From positions 23,992,020 through 24,056,019 of the forward strand of contig CM067446.1 in NCBI GenBank assembly GCA_034508935.3: 64,000 nucleotides of DNA, in the 5' to 3' direction. Origin of the DNA: Berghia stephanieae (taxonomy: Eukaryota; Mollusca; Gastropoda; Nudibranchia; Aeolidiidae). The number at the start of each line of letters is the position of its first letter. Position 1 is the first letter of the stretch. Below, piece by piece: positions 1 through 11,461 of this stretch. The notes under the pieces are model-generated. The model did not search any database and had not been told where the DNA came from. It worked only from the letters and a program-made list of their open reading frames with translations. The position numbers and the translations under genes were made by a program.

Positions 1-20
1 ACACTTGAGTACATTGAATC

Positions 21-129
21 TGAGTAAAGAGCCTTTTCCAAGGCTCAACTATGCACCGAGCGAGGCTCAAACTCAGGACCTTCCAATCCGAACGTGAGTG
101 TCATACCACAAGATCACATAGCCGTTACA
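21..129 (-). repeat. SINE-B fragment, tRNA-derived head
   Basis: On the minus strand this is the promoter-bearing head of a tRNA-derived SINE, with a box-A-like ATGTGATCTTGTGGTATGAC and a box-B-like stretch near GAGTTTGAGCC. It matches the copies at 431-715, 2151-2455, 34605-34940 and 61864-62176. The rest of this copy is missing or diverged. Confidence 0.7.
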
Positions 130-430
130 GTTAATTCAAGCTGGACTTTTTCATAAAGATTTCGCACCTGTCTTTTTTTGTTTGTCTTTTTAAAGTCAGC
201 AATAGTGATAGGTAGTGATATGTTTGTTTTGTTTTTCGAATTTTTTCATTGCTTGCGATTCTTAAGTCAGTAAAAAAAAAAACAGTTTTAGATAAAGTAT
301 TCACCTGCCCACAGCTCCGTACTGACAAATAGCCACTCCCCAGTGGTGGGGCTATAGGTCAGTACTAACCAATGAGCAATAGCACCTGTTCATCAATACT
401 GACCATAGCCCTGGCCTGTTCTGAATTGGT

Positions 431-715
431 GGCTTGCTATGTAGTCTAGTGGTATGTCACTCGCTTTCGGATTGAAAGGTCCTGGGTTCGAGCCTCACGC
501 TCGGCGCATAGTTGAGTCCTTGGAAAAGGCTCTTTACTCACATTCTCTCACCATACTCAGGTGTAAAATGAGTACCTGGCCGTTAACAGGCGTCATGTCC
601 CGTTCTAGATGTTAAATGTAGCTGTTGACCGGGGACCACTTGTAAAGCGCTTTGAGCACATTGAGTGGATATTGCGCTATATAAAGCTCAATTTTATTTT
701 TTTTTTTTTTTTTTT
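431..715 (+). repeat. SINE-B copy, nearly full length
   Basis: The tRNA-like head has box A around GTAGTCTAGTGGTATGTC and box B GGTTCGAGCC. It is followed by a conserved body and a 3' domain TGTAAAGCGCTTTGAGCACA leading to GCGCTATATAAAG, then a long T run and an A/T tail. The 3' domain resembles the tails of many SINEs mobilised by partner LINEs. The copy inserted near another diverged repeat, since related GTCAGTACTGACC-like sequence occurs on both sides (about 355-405 and 835-905). Confidence 0.8.
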
Positions 716-1497
716 AAATAAATTTTAATCAATATTCAAGAGATTTTGAAGTAATATGACTAAGAATGTTAGAGTAACTAAACTGATTAATTAATCTCTG
801 ACAATAAACAGGCATTAGGAAGATATTCTTCAGCACTGACGAACATTGGCTAAGGTACATCGTCAATGTCTTGGTCAGTACTGACCCACAGGTGCTAGCA
901 GCGTCCATTGGTATTATACAGTGTGGCACAGGGCCTATTTGTATGAGATTTCTGTGTTGAGTATTTTACAAAGAATATTCAGAAAAATGTGAGTGAGATT
1001 AATCCGGGTGGTTTCGGTAAGGTCCCATTATAATGATTACACCCCTTCTTTATCTTGAACTCTGCATCAAAAGTGAAGTTAGCTTTCACTGGTATGCAGC
1101 TATTAATCTGTCCCCGCAGAAAATTGCAAATGAAAACCCCAAAAATTGCACCCAAAATTTTAAAAATTGCATGCAAAAAATGCAAAAATTGAAAGGAAAA
1201 ATTGCAAATTTAAGACATTGTTTTCAATAAACAGTGCACAATAATTTATTCTTGCTTTAATTCTATGACAAGCACAGTCCACCAATTTTAGTTGGTATGT
1301 ATTATACAGTATTGTGTCCATAAATTACATTAAATTACATTGCTATTGACATTGCATACACAGAGAAGAAATAATATGCCAGGTATATACAGGGGATACC
1401 ACCAGGAGATTTTGAAAACAAACAAAACAACACTTTTACACAAATGCATGGATTCCTAACAGTTATGTGGTAGAAAAGCTCACAAGTTAAAAATAAA

Positions 1498-1528
<31 letters not shown>

Positions 1529-1555
1529 TTCCAAGTACATCTATACATCTTAATA
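716..1555. other. Unassigned AT-rich stretch
   Basis: I see no convincing gene. A short AT-rich, lysine-biased open frame at 1033-1230 looks random. A (TTA)n microsatellite lies near 1498-1525. Confidence 0.5.
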
Positions 1556-1558
1556 ATA

Positions 1559-1640
1559 CAGTGGAACTCGGGAGTAACGAGATCGAGGGGACCACCCATA
1601 AAAACTTTCTATTTCCGAGTTACATGAATCTATGTTTATG
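1559..1640 (+). mobile_element. Tigger/pogo-like terminal fragment
   Basis: The sequence begins CAGTGGAACTCGGGAGTAAC after a TA-like context. This resembles the termini of the Tigger-like element at 5454-7769 (CAGTGGAACCTCCCGATAAC). The matching opposite end was not found, so this is a fragment or a diverged family. Confidence 0.45.
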
Positions 1641-2150
1641 ATAGTATATTTAACACTAGTGCGGAGTGGTCCCAAGCATGTTTAGGACCGCCGGTAATGA
1701 GAACTGCAAGGACCAGTTCCAAGAACCGGTTCTTTTTCGACATTGGCCATTCACACGGCATCGAGGGACCGTCAAAGAACCGGTTCTTTTTCGACATTGG
1801 CCAATCACAAGGCATCATTGGGACCGTCAAACGATGGGACCGTGCCTGCAGTAGATGTAGAACCACTAAGTGTAAGTGAGAGCAGAGAAGGCGTGTTGCC
1901 TCAAAACATGAAAATAGTGCTATAACACTATCCATTAAGCATGTGTTTGTGTGTGTGTGTGTGTCTGCAAAGATTGATGGAGCGGGTCGGGTCGTTACGG
2001 AGTGAAAGGAAAAGGGATTGTTGATATTTTGTGTCCATGACATGCTGGACCAAAAGTATGGGAAGTGGGAAGAGTTTGTTTTGAATTTTTGAATTTTTTT
2101 TGGGGGGGGGGGGGGGTTGTTGTTGTCTCCATTCCTTTTTTCTCTTTTCT

Positions 2151-2455
2151 TGCGGCTATGTGGTCTTGTGGTATGACACTCGCTTTCGGATCGGAAGGTC
2201 CTGGGTTCGAGCCTCGCTCTGCACCTAGTTTACTCCTTGAAAGACTCTTTACTCACATCCTACCACCGTACTCAGACGTAAAATGAGTACCTGGTCGTCA
2301 ACAGTCGGAAAAAATTGTAACATCGCCTAACAGGCGTCATGTCTTGTTCTACATGTTACGTGTTGCTATTAGTCAGGGACCCGTTGCTTTGAGCACATTT
2401 AGTAGATATTGCGCTATATAAAAGCTCACGTTTTTTGGGTTTTTTTAAATAAAAA
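2151..2455 (+). repeat. SINE-B copy
   Basis: This is a tRNA-derived SINE with head GGCTATGTGGTCTTGTGG, box B GGTTCGAGCC, the body with GTAAAATGAGTACCTGG and the 3' domain ending GCGCTATATAAAAGCTCA, then a T/A-rich tail. It has small internal deletions relative to the 34605-34940 copy. Confidence 0.8.
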
Positions 2456-2579
2456 AAAAACACATTTCTACCTTTGGATAGGACGCTGTCTATCCTAAAG
2501 TACTTTTTTCCAGATCTAACAAACCCAGCTACCCATTCACTGCTGAATAGACAGAGATCAGAAGAAAAAAAAGCTCGAC

Positions 2580-2648
2580 TGCACTCGGGATCAATCTCTG
2601 GCCCCTTGTGTGTAAAGAGAGTGCTCTATCAACTGAGCTATTGGGCCC
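2580..2648 (-). repeat. tRNA-like sequence, degenerate
   Basis: The minus strand reads AATAGCTCAGTTGATAGAGC, a very good box A, followed about 30 nt later by AGAGATTGATCCC, a box-B-like motif. Acceptor-stem pairing is not convincing, so this is a tRNA pseudogene or the head of a tRNA-derived SINE, not a working tRNA gene. Confidence 0.5.
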
Positions 2649-3272
2649 CCAAATAATCTAATGGGGGTTTTTTAAAATACAGACGTTATAATTGTTATTT
2701 TTGAAGAAAGCTATAGTAGGTGAAACTTGTATCATTTGATTAGTTAAAACACCAAACGAAATAAAAATATTATTTTATCATCAAATGACAACAATGCGAT
2801 AGAAAGGAGTGGTGACAACAGATAGCCAAAAGAAAAAAATAGGACCAGCTAGGTTCGAAACACACACGCGAACACACACATACACACATCTTATAGTAGT
2901 CACATTCATTTCAAAGAATAACCCATTAGAGAAGAGGGGTCAAAATAGATCATTGTCATTGCGATCATTAGTGTGTAGTAAATTAGGAAATTTACCCCGA
3001 GTAATGGAATCGTCCAAGGCGTCTCACGGCCCCTCTTACCCCACCACACACACAAGAGGGCGTAAGTGCAAGAGGGGGTTGGTGCGATTAATTAAGTGGG
3101 ATGGGTGGTGATTGGTGGAAGAGAGGCGAACGACCTAGGCAAAAGAACCGAGAAAAGGCAGTAAAGAAACTAGAATCTTTGGGACCGTTCAAATAGAAAG
3201 ATGAGAAGTGAAGACCGCCAACGGTTCTTCACCTTGGGACCGGTCCTCAGCGCGGCACTATTTAACTCCATA

Positions 3273-3276
<4 letters not shown>

Positions 3277-3318
<42 letters not shown>

Positions 3319-3345
3319 ATATATATATATTATATATAATAGATT
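3277..3345. repeat. (AT)n microsatellite
   Basis: About 70 bp of nearly pure alternating AT with a few interruptions. Confidence 0.95.
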
Positions 3346-4720
<1,375 letters not shown>

Positions 4721-4750
4721 TTATCTAGAATTTGTGTTTCAATTACTATG

Positions 4751-4756
4751 AATAAA
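4751..4756 (+). promoter_or_regulatory. Poly(A) signal of the katanin gene
   Basis: AATAAA lies 31 nt after the katanin stop codon and is followed by a T-rich stretch, as expected for a short 3'UTR ending near 4775-4790. Confidence 0.65.
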
Positions 4757-5599
4757 TATGATTTCATGATTTTTATTTTTTCATTTTTGAGGATTCAAGA
4801 CATAGCATTAGACCACTATGCTATCATTATACAGGCCTGTAAATCTTCCGACAATTGTCGGAATTCCGACAGTACAATTTTGCTCTAGAAATTCTGACAT
4901 TAAAAAAATAAATTATATATATATTAAAAAAATATAAACCGTTACGTCAAAAGACAGAACCAACTAAAAAGAAAATAAGAGTGTTTTATTTTGTGCCTCG
5001 ACGAGAGTCTATTTTTAAAAACAAACAAACATTGTACTTATCTCATCAAAGACAAAACAAACCAGACAGCATTCCATCTTGTCAATAATTATCACCACAT
5101 CCACATTCCCGGGATGTGTACATATTCACTGCCTACTGTCTGCCCACAGAGTGTGTGTCTGCCCACACGTAGCGAGCTAGTGTCGGCCACTCGCGTTCGC
5201 GAGTCGACAACATAGTCAGTAATCAACTAACACACATAGTGTGTTGGGGACCGGGCCGTTTCTTTCTATTTTGCTACCTACACACACACGTCGTTCTGTT
5301 CTTTTTTCAGTTCAGTTCATTATCTCTATCCGAAATAAAGATTTTTCTTCGAATGAAAAGGTGAATGAATGCTTATATTGGAAGTTTTCGCTCGTTTGGC
5401 CTACAACCGATTCTCTTTTCCTCTATTCTCGCACGACCGTAGTTTTTCAGTTACAGTGGAACCTCCCGATAACGACATGCCACGGGACCGAGTTTTTATG
5501 TCGTTATCCGGAGGTGTCGTTATTTAGAGGTTTCCAAGATGGCGGACAAAGTGGGCGTGGTAAGGCCCACGGGACCAGTTTTTATTAACATTGACAAAA

Positions 5600-5877
5600 C
5601 AAACAAAACATTGTAGTGTATTCCTCTTAGAGGGTTCTTGTGCGTGTGTCTGGATGAGACTTTTAGGTGATCTGAACTGAGTACACTGACAGTGTGCTCC
5701 TGGAATCTACATCTGTTCCCTATTTAAACCATTCCCCTTTGTCTTACTTTTTCTTATGTCATTTCAATTGTAAATCTAGAATGTTTTTTACTATCCAATT
5801 TTCTTCCTTTTTACTGGCGCTGATATGACATAGATGTGTCACAGGCGCTGTAAAACCCTTTAAACCAAACAAAATTC
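5600..5877 (+). repeat. SINE-A copy, 5' truncated
   Basis: This copy holds the 3' half of the roughly 530-bp SINE-A family, from GTGTATTCCTCTTAG through TTTACTGGCGCTGATATGAC to the terminal GGCGCTGTAAAACCC and an AAAC-rich tail. Confidence 0.8.
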
Positions 5878-5926
5878 CTCTCCTCCTCCCACAAAAACAA
5901 TACTACTACTACTACTGCTACTACTA

Positions 5927-7306
5927 CGAGGGCTCTTTCATAATTAACCGAAAAATGCCTGTAAAATCCGCGTTTTTTATGCTATCAACAAAATTCTTGC
6001 ACGTGTTCATACCTTGACTCGTCCTTCATTTCTCTACGTAACAGCCAAGTCTGTCGACACACTTCTGCCAACGCCGCACCATGGAATAGATACCCTCTCT
6101 GAAGAAATTTCCGTCAAGGTTTTGTAGCCATTTCCGCACATGGTCAACAAGCTCTTCATCAACATCAAAGCGCTTTCCTGCCAGCTCACGTTTCAGTGGC
6201 CCAAAGAGGTGATCATCAGATGGTGCGAGGTCTGGACTGTGTGGTGGGTGTGGCAAAATCTCCCATCCATATTTCTCTAGCCAACCTTGCGTCACTCGTG
6301 ATGTGCGGGGTGTAGCGTTGTGGTGTTGAAAAATGACGCCGTTGGTCAACTGCCCTGGGCGCTTTCTGCGAATGGCCTCCCTAAGCTTGTCAAGAGTTTG
6401 GCAGTACCTTGCAGCATTGATTGTTTCTCCAGGTTGTAAGGTTTCGAACAGAATAACACCACGACTGTCCCAGAAAACATTTCCCATTATTTTCTTTGCT
6501 GACCGCATGACTTTGAATTTCTTCGCGACAGGTGAGGATGGATGTTTCCATGTCATCGAATCTTGCTTTGTTTCTGGGGTGCAATGGTGCAACCAAGTCT
6601 CATCACCGGTGACTATGCTGTCAAGAAAAGTCACATCGTACCCTAGAAAGTCTCCGCCGGCGTTGGCAGTATGCTCGTGAACCCTGCGTGAGCTCTTGCT
6701 TCTTCTCAAAAGTTCCCTGCAGATGTCCAATCTTTGTTCTTTATGATTGTCTGTCAATTGCTAAGGAACCCATCTTGCGCTGACTTTTCTGTAGCCAAGT
6801 TCATCAAATACAATTCTATGGGCAGAAGTTTCCGAAATTTCAAGACTGCTTTCGATTTCATGAAGTTTCAACCTGTCTTGACGAATAAGCTCATCAACTC
6901 GCTTCACATTGTCTTCTGACGTCGCAGTTATCGAACGCCCTCTCCCTTCCCTGTCTGTCAAGTCGGAATGGCCGGCTTCAAACAAATTACACCAGTGATA
7001 GACTTGTGTACGGCTTATAACATGCTCACCATATAGACTCTGAAGTTCTTTATGAATTTCGGTAAGATTCAGACTTTTGGCGTTCAAAAAACGTATGACA
7101 GCTCTGATTTCCTCCCTTGACCAAGTTTCAAGGTGGGCCGCCATCTTTAAAATCGTCTAGAAATTCATTGTGCAAAATGATGCACTTCATAATTTCTGGG
7201 AATATCCGTAAGGAAATAAGGAATATCATGTCGTTTACAGAATTAAAAAATCTCCACTGGTTGCTGAGCAATGGGCATTTTTCGGTTATTTCTGAAAGAG
7301 CCCTCG
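5927..7306 (-). mobile_element. Mariner element, nearly intact
   Basis: A 1380-bp Tc1/mariner element. The TIRs are about 33 bp: CGAGGGCTCTTTCATAATTA at the left versus CGAGGGCTCTTTCAGAAATA at the right (reverse complement), both continuing ACCGAAAAATGCC. It is flanked by TA (5925-5926 and 7307-7308) within a (TAC)n microsatellite, so part of that repeat lies on each side. The single transposase frame occupies 6026-7144 on the minus strand. TIR identity is high, suggesting a fairly recent insertion. Confidence 0.95.
6026..7144 (-). pseudogene. Mariner transposase (DD34D), one stop and one lost catalytic residue
   Basis: The first 127 codons (from 7144) encode the N-terminal paired-like DNA-binding domain: EEIRAVIRFLNAKSLNLTEI, then SRTQVYHWCNLFEAGHSDL, and RKVSARWVP, the mariner linker. 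An in-frame TAG at 6761-6763 follows. The same frame then continues from about 6760 for 244 more codons with the catalytic domain: VTGDETW (first Asp), FQHHNATPR where the family has HDN (second Asp replaced by His), and HSPDLAPSDDHLF (third Asp). Total length of about 370 codons is slightly longer than the usual 345-350. The product would be inactive because of the stop and the Asp-to-His change, although there is no frameshift. Confidence 0.92.
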
Positions 7307-7395
7307 TACTACTACTACTATACTACTACTACTACTATTATTATTATTATTATTATTACTACTACTACTTCTACTACTACTACTACTACTACTTC
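7307..7395. repeat. (TAC)n/(TAT)n microsatellite
   Basis: Trinucleotide tract on the right of the mariner; its left counterpart is 5901-5926. The mariner split one original repeat. Confidence 0.9.
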
Positions 7396-8054
7396 TATCA
7401 CCACATAATATCACATTTTCCAAGATTTTGTGTTTACTTGCCTACACTTACATTTATAACTTGGTTTTTATTAATGCATATCAGCCAAGATTCGTCAAAA
7501 AAAAAAGCTGCTTTCTCATTGGTTCAAGCAGGAATCGTTTTTACAAACTTTGAGTACTCATACTCGGTATTTTTAGTATCAGATATCTACGAAAACTGCC
7601 GAAAATCGCCAAAATGATGTTGTTATTTGGAGGTTTTATCAAAAAGTGCGTCGTTATTTGGAGGTTATTTTTACTGATCTTAAATAGAAAAAAAATCGGG
7701 ACCACCGGTCAATGTCGTTATCAGGAGGTTGTCGTTATTCGGAGGTGTCGTAATCGGGAGGTTCCACTGTATTTATTAGTTCAATTATTCTTCCTATTCA
7801 ATATGCCTGAAGTATTTTTAGATCGCAGTTGCGACTCACTTATTATCTTAGAAAAAGGTGTTAAAAATAAATTTAAATGGTCATGGCTTGAAGAACAAGA
7901 CACCAACGGCGATTTCTTCTCTTGCTATGTGAGGAAAATTGAGGCACTGGGAATGGCATTTGTCATATCTGGGTTGTGTTGTTAATCAACTTTTTTGGTT
8001 TGGTTGGTCCTCGAAAAGTTCAGACAATTTTTTCACCAGCCATTTACAGGCCTG

Positions 8055-8385
8055 ATTATATTATTATCGTTTTTGCCAGTGATAATTATAACTGGCAAAC
8101 AGACTGGTAAGTTTCATCAATCTATGATCACTAAGTTTCATCCCTGCTCTTAGTTTTTCTTTGTGTTATTTTCTTTTCTTTTTTGGGGGGAGGGGGGGGG
8201 GGGGTAATTTGATTCGCTTTTTATCTTTTTTCAATTTCTCTTCCAAACTGGATTGTACATTAGAGAATCAATAAGGAAAATATCATACCCATGAAAGAAA
8301 ATTTATCTATTCCATTCTGGTGAGAAATTATACTTTTTTTTCAACATGCACTGTGTGACTACAGTTTTGATCAAATCACTGTTAA
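8055..8385. other. Unassigned, with G run
   Basis: No gene is visible. A G-rich tract (8185-8204) is the only marked feature. Confidence 0.5.
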
Positions 8386-8398
8386 CCAAAGGTTTTAT

Positions 8399-8931
8399 GG
8401 GTGGGGTTCCCGACCTCCAATAACGGGCCAGGGAGGTAGTTGTTCTGTCTTCTATCCCCCTGATCTGTTTTCCAATTGTTTCTGTCTTTGTCTTGGAATG
8501 AGATTACTTAGTTTTGTCCTGACCCTGGCCGAGTCCTTGGATGGGAGGGAAACAGTCGAATGTATAGTTATAGTTTTGAGAGATGGTATTTTTTTCCTTG
8601 TAAATCATCTCTCTGTTATGTACTGTTATTTTTTTATTTTATCATATGATTTGTAAACATTTGAGTGTGATTCCTCTTCGTGGGACCTTGTGCTGGTGTC
8701 TGGGTGAGACTTTTAGGTAATCTCAAACTAAGTTCACTGATCTTGTGCTCTTTGAATCTACATCTGTTCCCTATTTGAACCATTTCCCCTATGTCTTACT
8801 TTTTCTTCAAATCCTTTTAACTGTACATCTAGAATGTTTTTACTGTCTAATTTTCTTCGTTTGTACTGGCACTGATATGACCTAAATGTGTTTCAGGCGC
8901 CGTAAAACCCTTAAAAACAAAAGCAAACGAA
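8399..8931 (+). repeat. SINE-A copy, full length
   Basis: The copy starts GGGTGGGGTTCCCGACCTCC and ends GGCGCCGTAAAACCC then TTAAAAACAAAAGC. Imperfect target duplications flank it: CCAAAGGTTTTAT (8386-8398) and CCAACGGTTTTCAT (8932-8945). The fixed 5' start, short AAAC-rich tail and variable-length duplications of 11-14 bp (as in other copies) indicate retroposition by a LINE machinery. Confidence 0.85.
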
Positions 8932-9032
8932 CCAACGGTTTTCATAAGTAGATATGTGAAATGATTAATACACATTGCAGATTATATTGATATTAACCTA
9001 GAGGATGTTATCACCTTTTTAATTCTCAAGAC

Positions 9033-9366
9033 TCACCCTTGAATCATATACCTATGATGTTTGCATGGGTGTACGATCCGATAGTGATGTCGTTTCTTCT
9101 TCTCTTTACTAGCCTATCCTGCTTCTTTGGTTTGTGATTGTATTTTTGACAGGGGATATTTTTTTTCCTGTAAATCCTCTGCCTGTTTGTTCTTGGTTAT
9201 TTATAATTTAGCTTATGATATCTTTAGGTTATGATTTTAATTGACATTTGTACTATTTTTGTTGGATTGCTTGTTTTTTTGTTTCAGCGGTCTCTCATAT
9301 AACCTCAATTGTGTTGGAAGAGACCTAAAGCAACAAACAAACAAAAAAAAAAAAAATTAAAAAAAA
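9033..9366 (+). repeat. SINE-C copy, related to SINE-A
   Basis: A perfect 12-bp target duplication AATTCTCAAGAC lies at 9021-9032 and 9367-9378. The middle block GGGATATTTTTTTTCCTGTA is similar to the matching block of SINE-A, but the 3' end differs (GGAAGAGACCTAAAGCAAC plus an AAAC/A tail). A weak box-B-like GTGTACGATCC sits near 9070. A homologous sequence at 9947-10016 lacks the insertion. Confidence 0.75.
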
Positions 9367-9378
9367 AATTCTCAAGAC

Positions 9379-10962
9379 ATAAATAAAATTTTGTTCTTTC
9401 ATCAAGCACTCGGAATTCAAATGCCCTTGGCTCTTGAATCATGCTTTAAATGTTTGGGGTTTTTTTTTGTGGGGGAGGGGGGGGGGGGGGCGTCATTGTA
9501 ACTCATCATTATATCTGACTAAGATTCTGTGTCTGCGTCGATGGAATTTTAGATCGATCAAACTAGATTATTCTCAGTACTATTAATTCTTTTTTATGCA
9601 TTCTTTTTTTTTTTTTATATCTCATTGAAGCTGGATTGACCTTCAGTAATGCAAGCACTGTAAAAATAAATAAACAATATCTTGAACTGCATTTGATATA
9701 TTCATTGCAACCACATTTTTCTATCTAGTTATTAAAATTAAATTCCTTTATCACCATCAGGAATGCATGCTTTTTCTGTAGGTTAATAAAAGTTTTCCTG
9801 TCTTTTTTTCATCGGCCTAATAATCAATACTTGCTGTGATAGGAAATGAGAGTATGAAAGTGAATTGAATTATGAAATTTTTACAGAATTGTATATTATA
9901 AAATTACTTAGAGGTTCCAAAAACTTAAAAACCTGGCTCTGTTAGAGAATGTTATCACTTTTTTTTTTTTTTTAAATTCTGAAGACACAAATAAAATTTT
10001 GTTCTTGCATCAAGCTTCCATGACACTTCAGGTTCACCCTTTCCAGTCTTTGAAAATCAATGAGATGCGAGAGTATTGCAACTCTGAGACTTGTCATTTT
10101 AAAACAAACGGTAACAAATGCCTTTATTAATCATATTTAACTTTGTTTTAGACGTATCACATTTTGACATACTGAAAAATTATGACACTGACTTAAAATA
10201 AAAGTTTTACCCGAAAGAAATCATGCTTGTGAAATTTTGTTCATGCATTAAAGTGTTTATGTTGACTCTTCTTACCTCTTACAGTTCAGATTTTAGGAGT
10301 CAGTTACCCTCCCTAGCTTTTGAGGGAGTGGGAAGCAGGATCCCAACTAATATGTCTCTTCTATTAAATTTCCCTTCCATCTGTATGTTTCATACCTGAA
10401 ACGGTTTTGCCTTGGTCCTTGATATTGATAGGATACATTTCCAAAAGGGTGGTTGTTGAATGTTATTTTGTTGGGATTTTTTCCTCTTTGGAAGACAGTG
10501 CTCTTAATTTTCTGCTTTTTGGTGGAATTCCGTCTTTTCCAGCTTCTCAGACTTTTGAGCCATTAGCCGATATTCATTTTGTAAAAAATTCTGTTGGTTT
10601 GGTTTTTTTTTCTTTCAACATAATCTCCAACTTTGTTGTAATATGTCATGAATGGGGGTACTTCAGATGGGAAAATCAACTTGATTCATGTCGTATGTCA
10701 TAATTTGACTCTTTTGTTCATTTGCATGAATTCCGTAGACACTACCTGTTTAATGACGTCAACCCAAACAGGCTGTCAAAGCTGATACAAACGAGTAGTT
10801 ATCTTGTATAAGATGATGGTGAACAGGATAGGGGAAAGAGATGGGGCGAGATGATGTTTTAGGGACTTTTATTTATGTATAAATATAGAATTCTTAGAAC
10901 AATACTACTAATTAAAATGAGATGTAAATTCATATATAACATTCTGATTCTGGTAGAGTAGT
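9379..10962. other. Unassigned AT-rich sequence, partial internal duplication
   Basis: The block AGAGGATGTTATCACC...AATAAAATTTTGTTC at 9002-9410 (without the SINE) recurs at 9941-10016. A G-rich run lies at 9473-9490. The open frame at 10407-10703 has no recognisable domain. No gene is supported. Confidence 0.4.
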
Positions 10963-11386
10963 AATAATAATAATAATAATCTTTATTGTCCAAATTAAAG
11001 GCAATTCATGTGAGGTAAACAATGCTCAGTTTGGTTCATGGTATGAAAATCAACACGTTTACAAATACAGACACAGCCATACACGAACATACACGCTTGC
11101 ACATTGTTTCTACACATGTATACAAAAGAAATGAGCGTACATACATACACATATACATACATACATACATGCATACATGCAGACATACATACAAACCAGC
11201 ATACCATCGTATATGCATGCCTACATACATACATACATAATACATACCTACATACATACATACATTACATACGTACATACATACACACAGACAGACAGAT
11301 AGAACGATACGATATATTTGCTGGGACAGCAGATAACCATATTATATTTATAGTGTCTTATATTAAGAAGAAGATGGCAATGATTG

Positions 11387-11422
<36 letters not shown>

Positions 11423-11430
11423 CTACGATA

Positions 11431-11461
<31 letters not shown>

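Larger units (their letters stand above)
1658..3262. mobile_element. Candidate non-autonomous TIR element
   Basis: The left boundary AGTGCGGAGTGGTCCCAAG is loosely mirrored at the right, where the reverse complement of 3230-3262 reads TGCCGCGCTGAGGACCGG then TCCCAAGG. Both subterminal regions contain GGGACCGTYCAAA-type motifs. Inside are a 44-bp tandem duplication (1731-1774 and 1775-1818) carrying the perfect palindrome AAGAACCGGTTCTT, a SINE-B copy (2151-2455), a tRNA-like sequence (2580-2648) and a G run (2102-2116). No target duplication was established and the boundaries are tentative. Confidence 0.3.
5454..7769. mobile_element. Tigger/pogo-like non-autonomous element
   Basis: Ends are CAGTGGAACCTCCCGATAAC (left) and CAGTGGAACCTCCCGATTAC (right, reverse complement), flanked by TA on both sides (5452-5453 and 7770-7771). 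Subterminal repeats of GTCGTTATYNGGAGGT type occur at both ends. Such CAGT termini with TA duplications are typical of pogo/Tigger elements. Inside are a SINE-A fragment, a (TAC)n tract and a mariner; none of the internal sequence encodes a pogo transposase. Confidence 0.75.
4832..8054 (-). mobile_element. hAT-like non-autonomous element with 6-bp target duplication, interrupted
   Basis: Both ends start CAGGCCTGTAAAT; one continues CTTCCGACAATTGTCGG, the other GGCTGGTGAAAAAATTGTC. Flanks are ATTATA at 4826-4831 and 8055-8060, a 6-bp duplication. The same asymmetric pair of ends bounds the 917-bp element at 51444-52360 in the opposite orientation. Internal sequence at 5130-5330 (Cys-free, GTGTGTG-rich) is related to 51950-52110. 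The element is lengthened by the Tigger-like insertion at 5454-7769. No transposase of its own is visible. The hAT assignment rests on the CAGG start and is an inference; some hAT lineages make 5-6 bp duplications. Confidence 0.7.
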
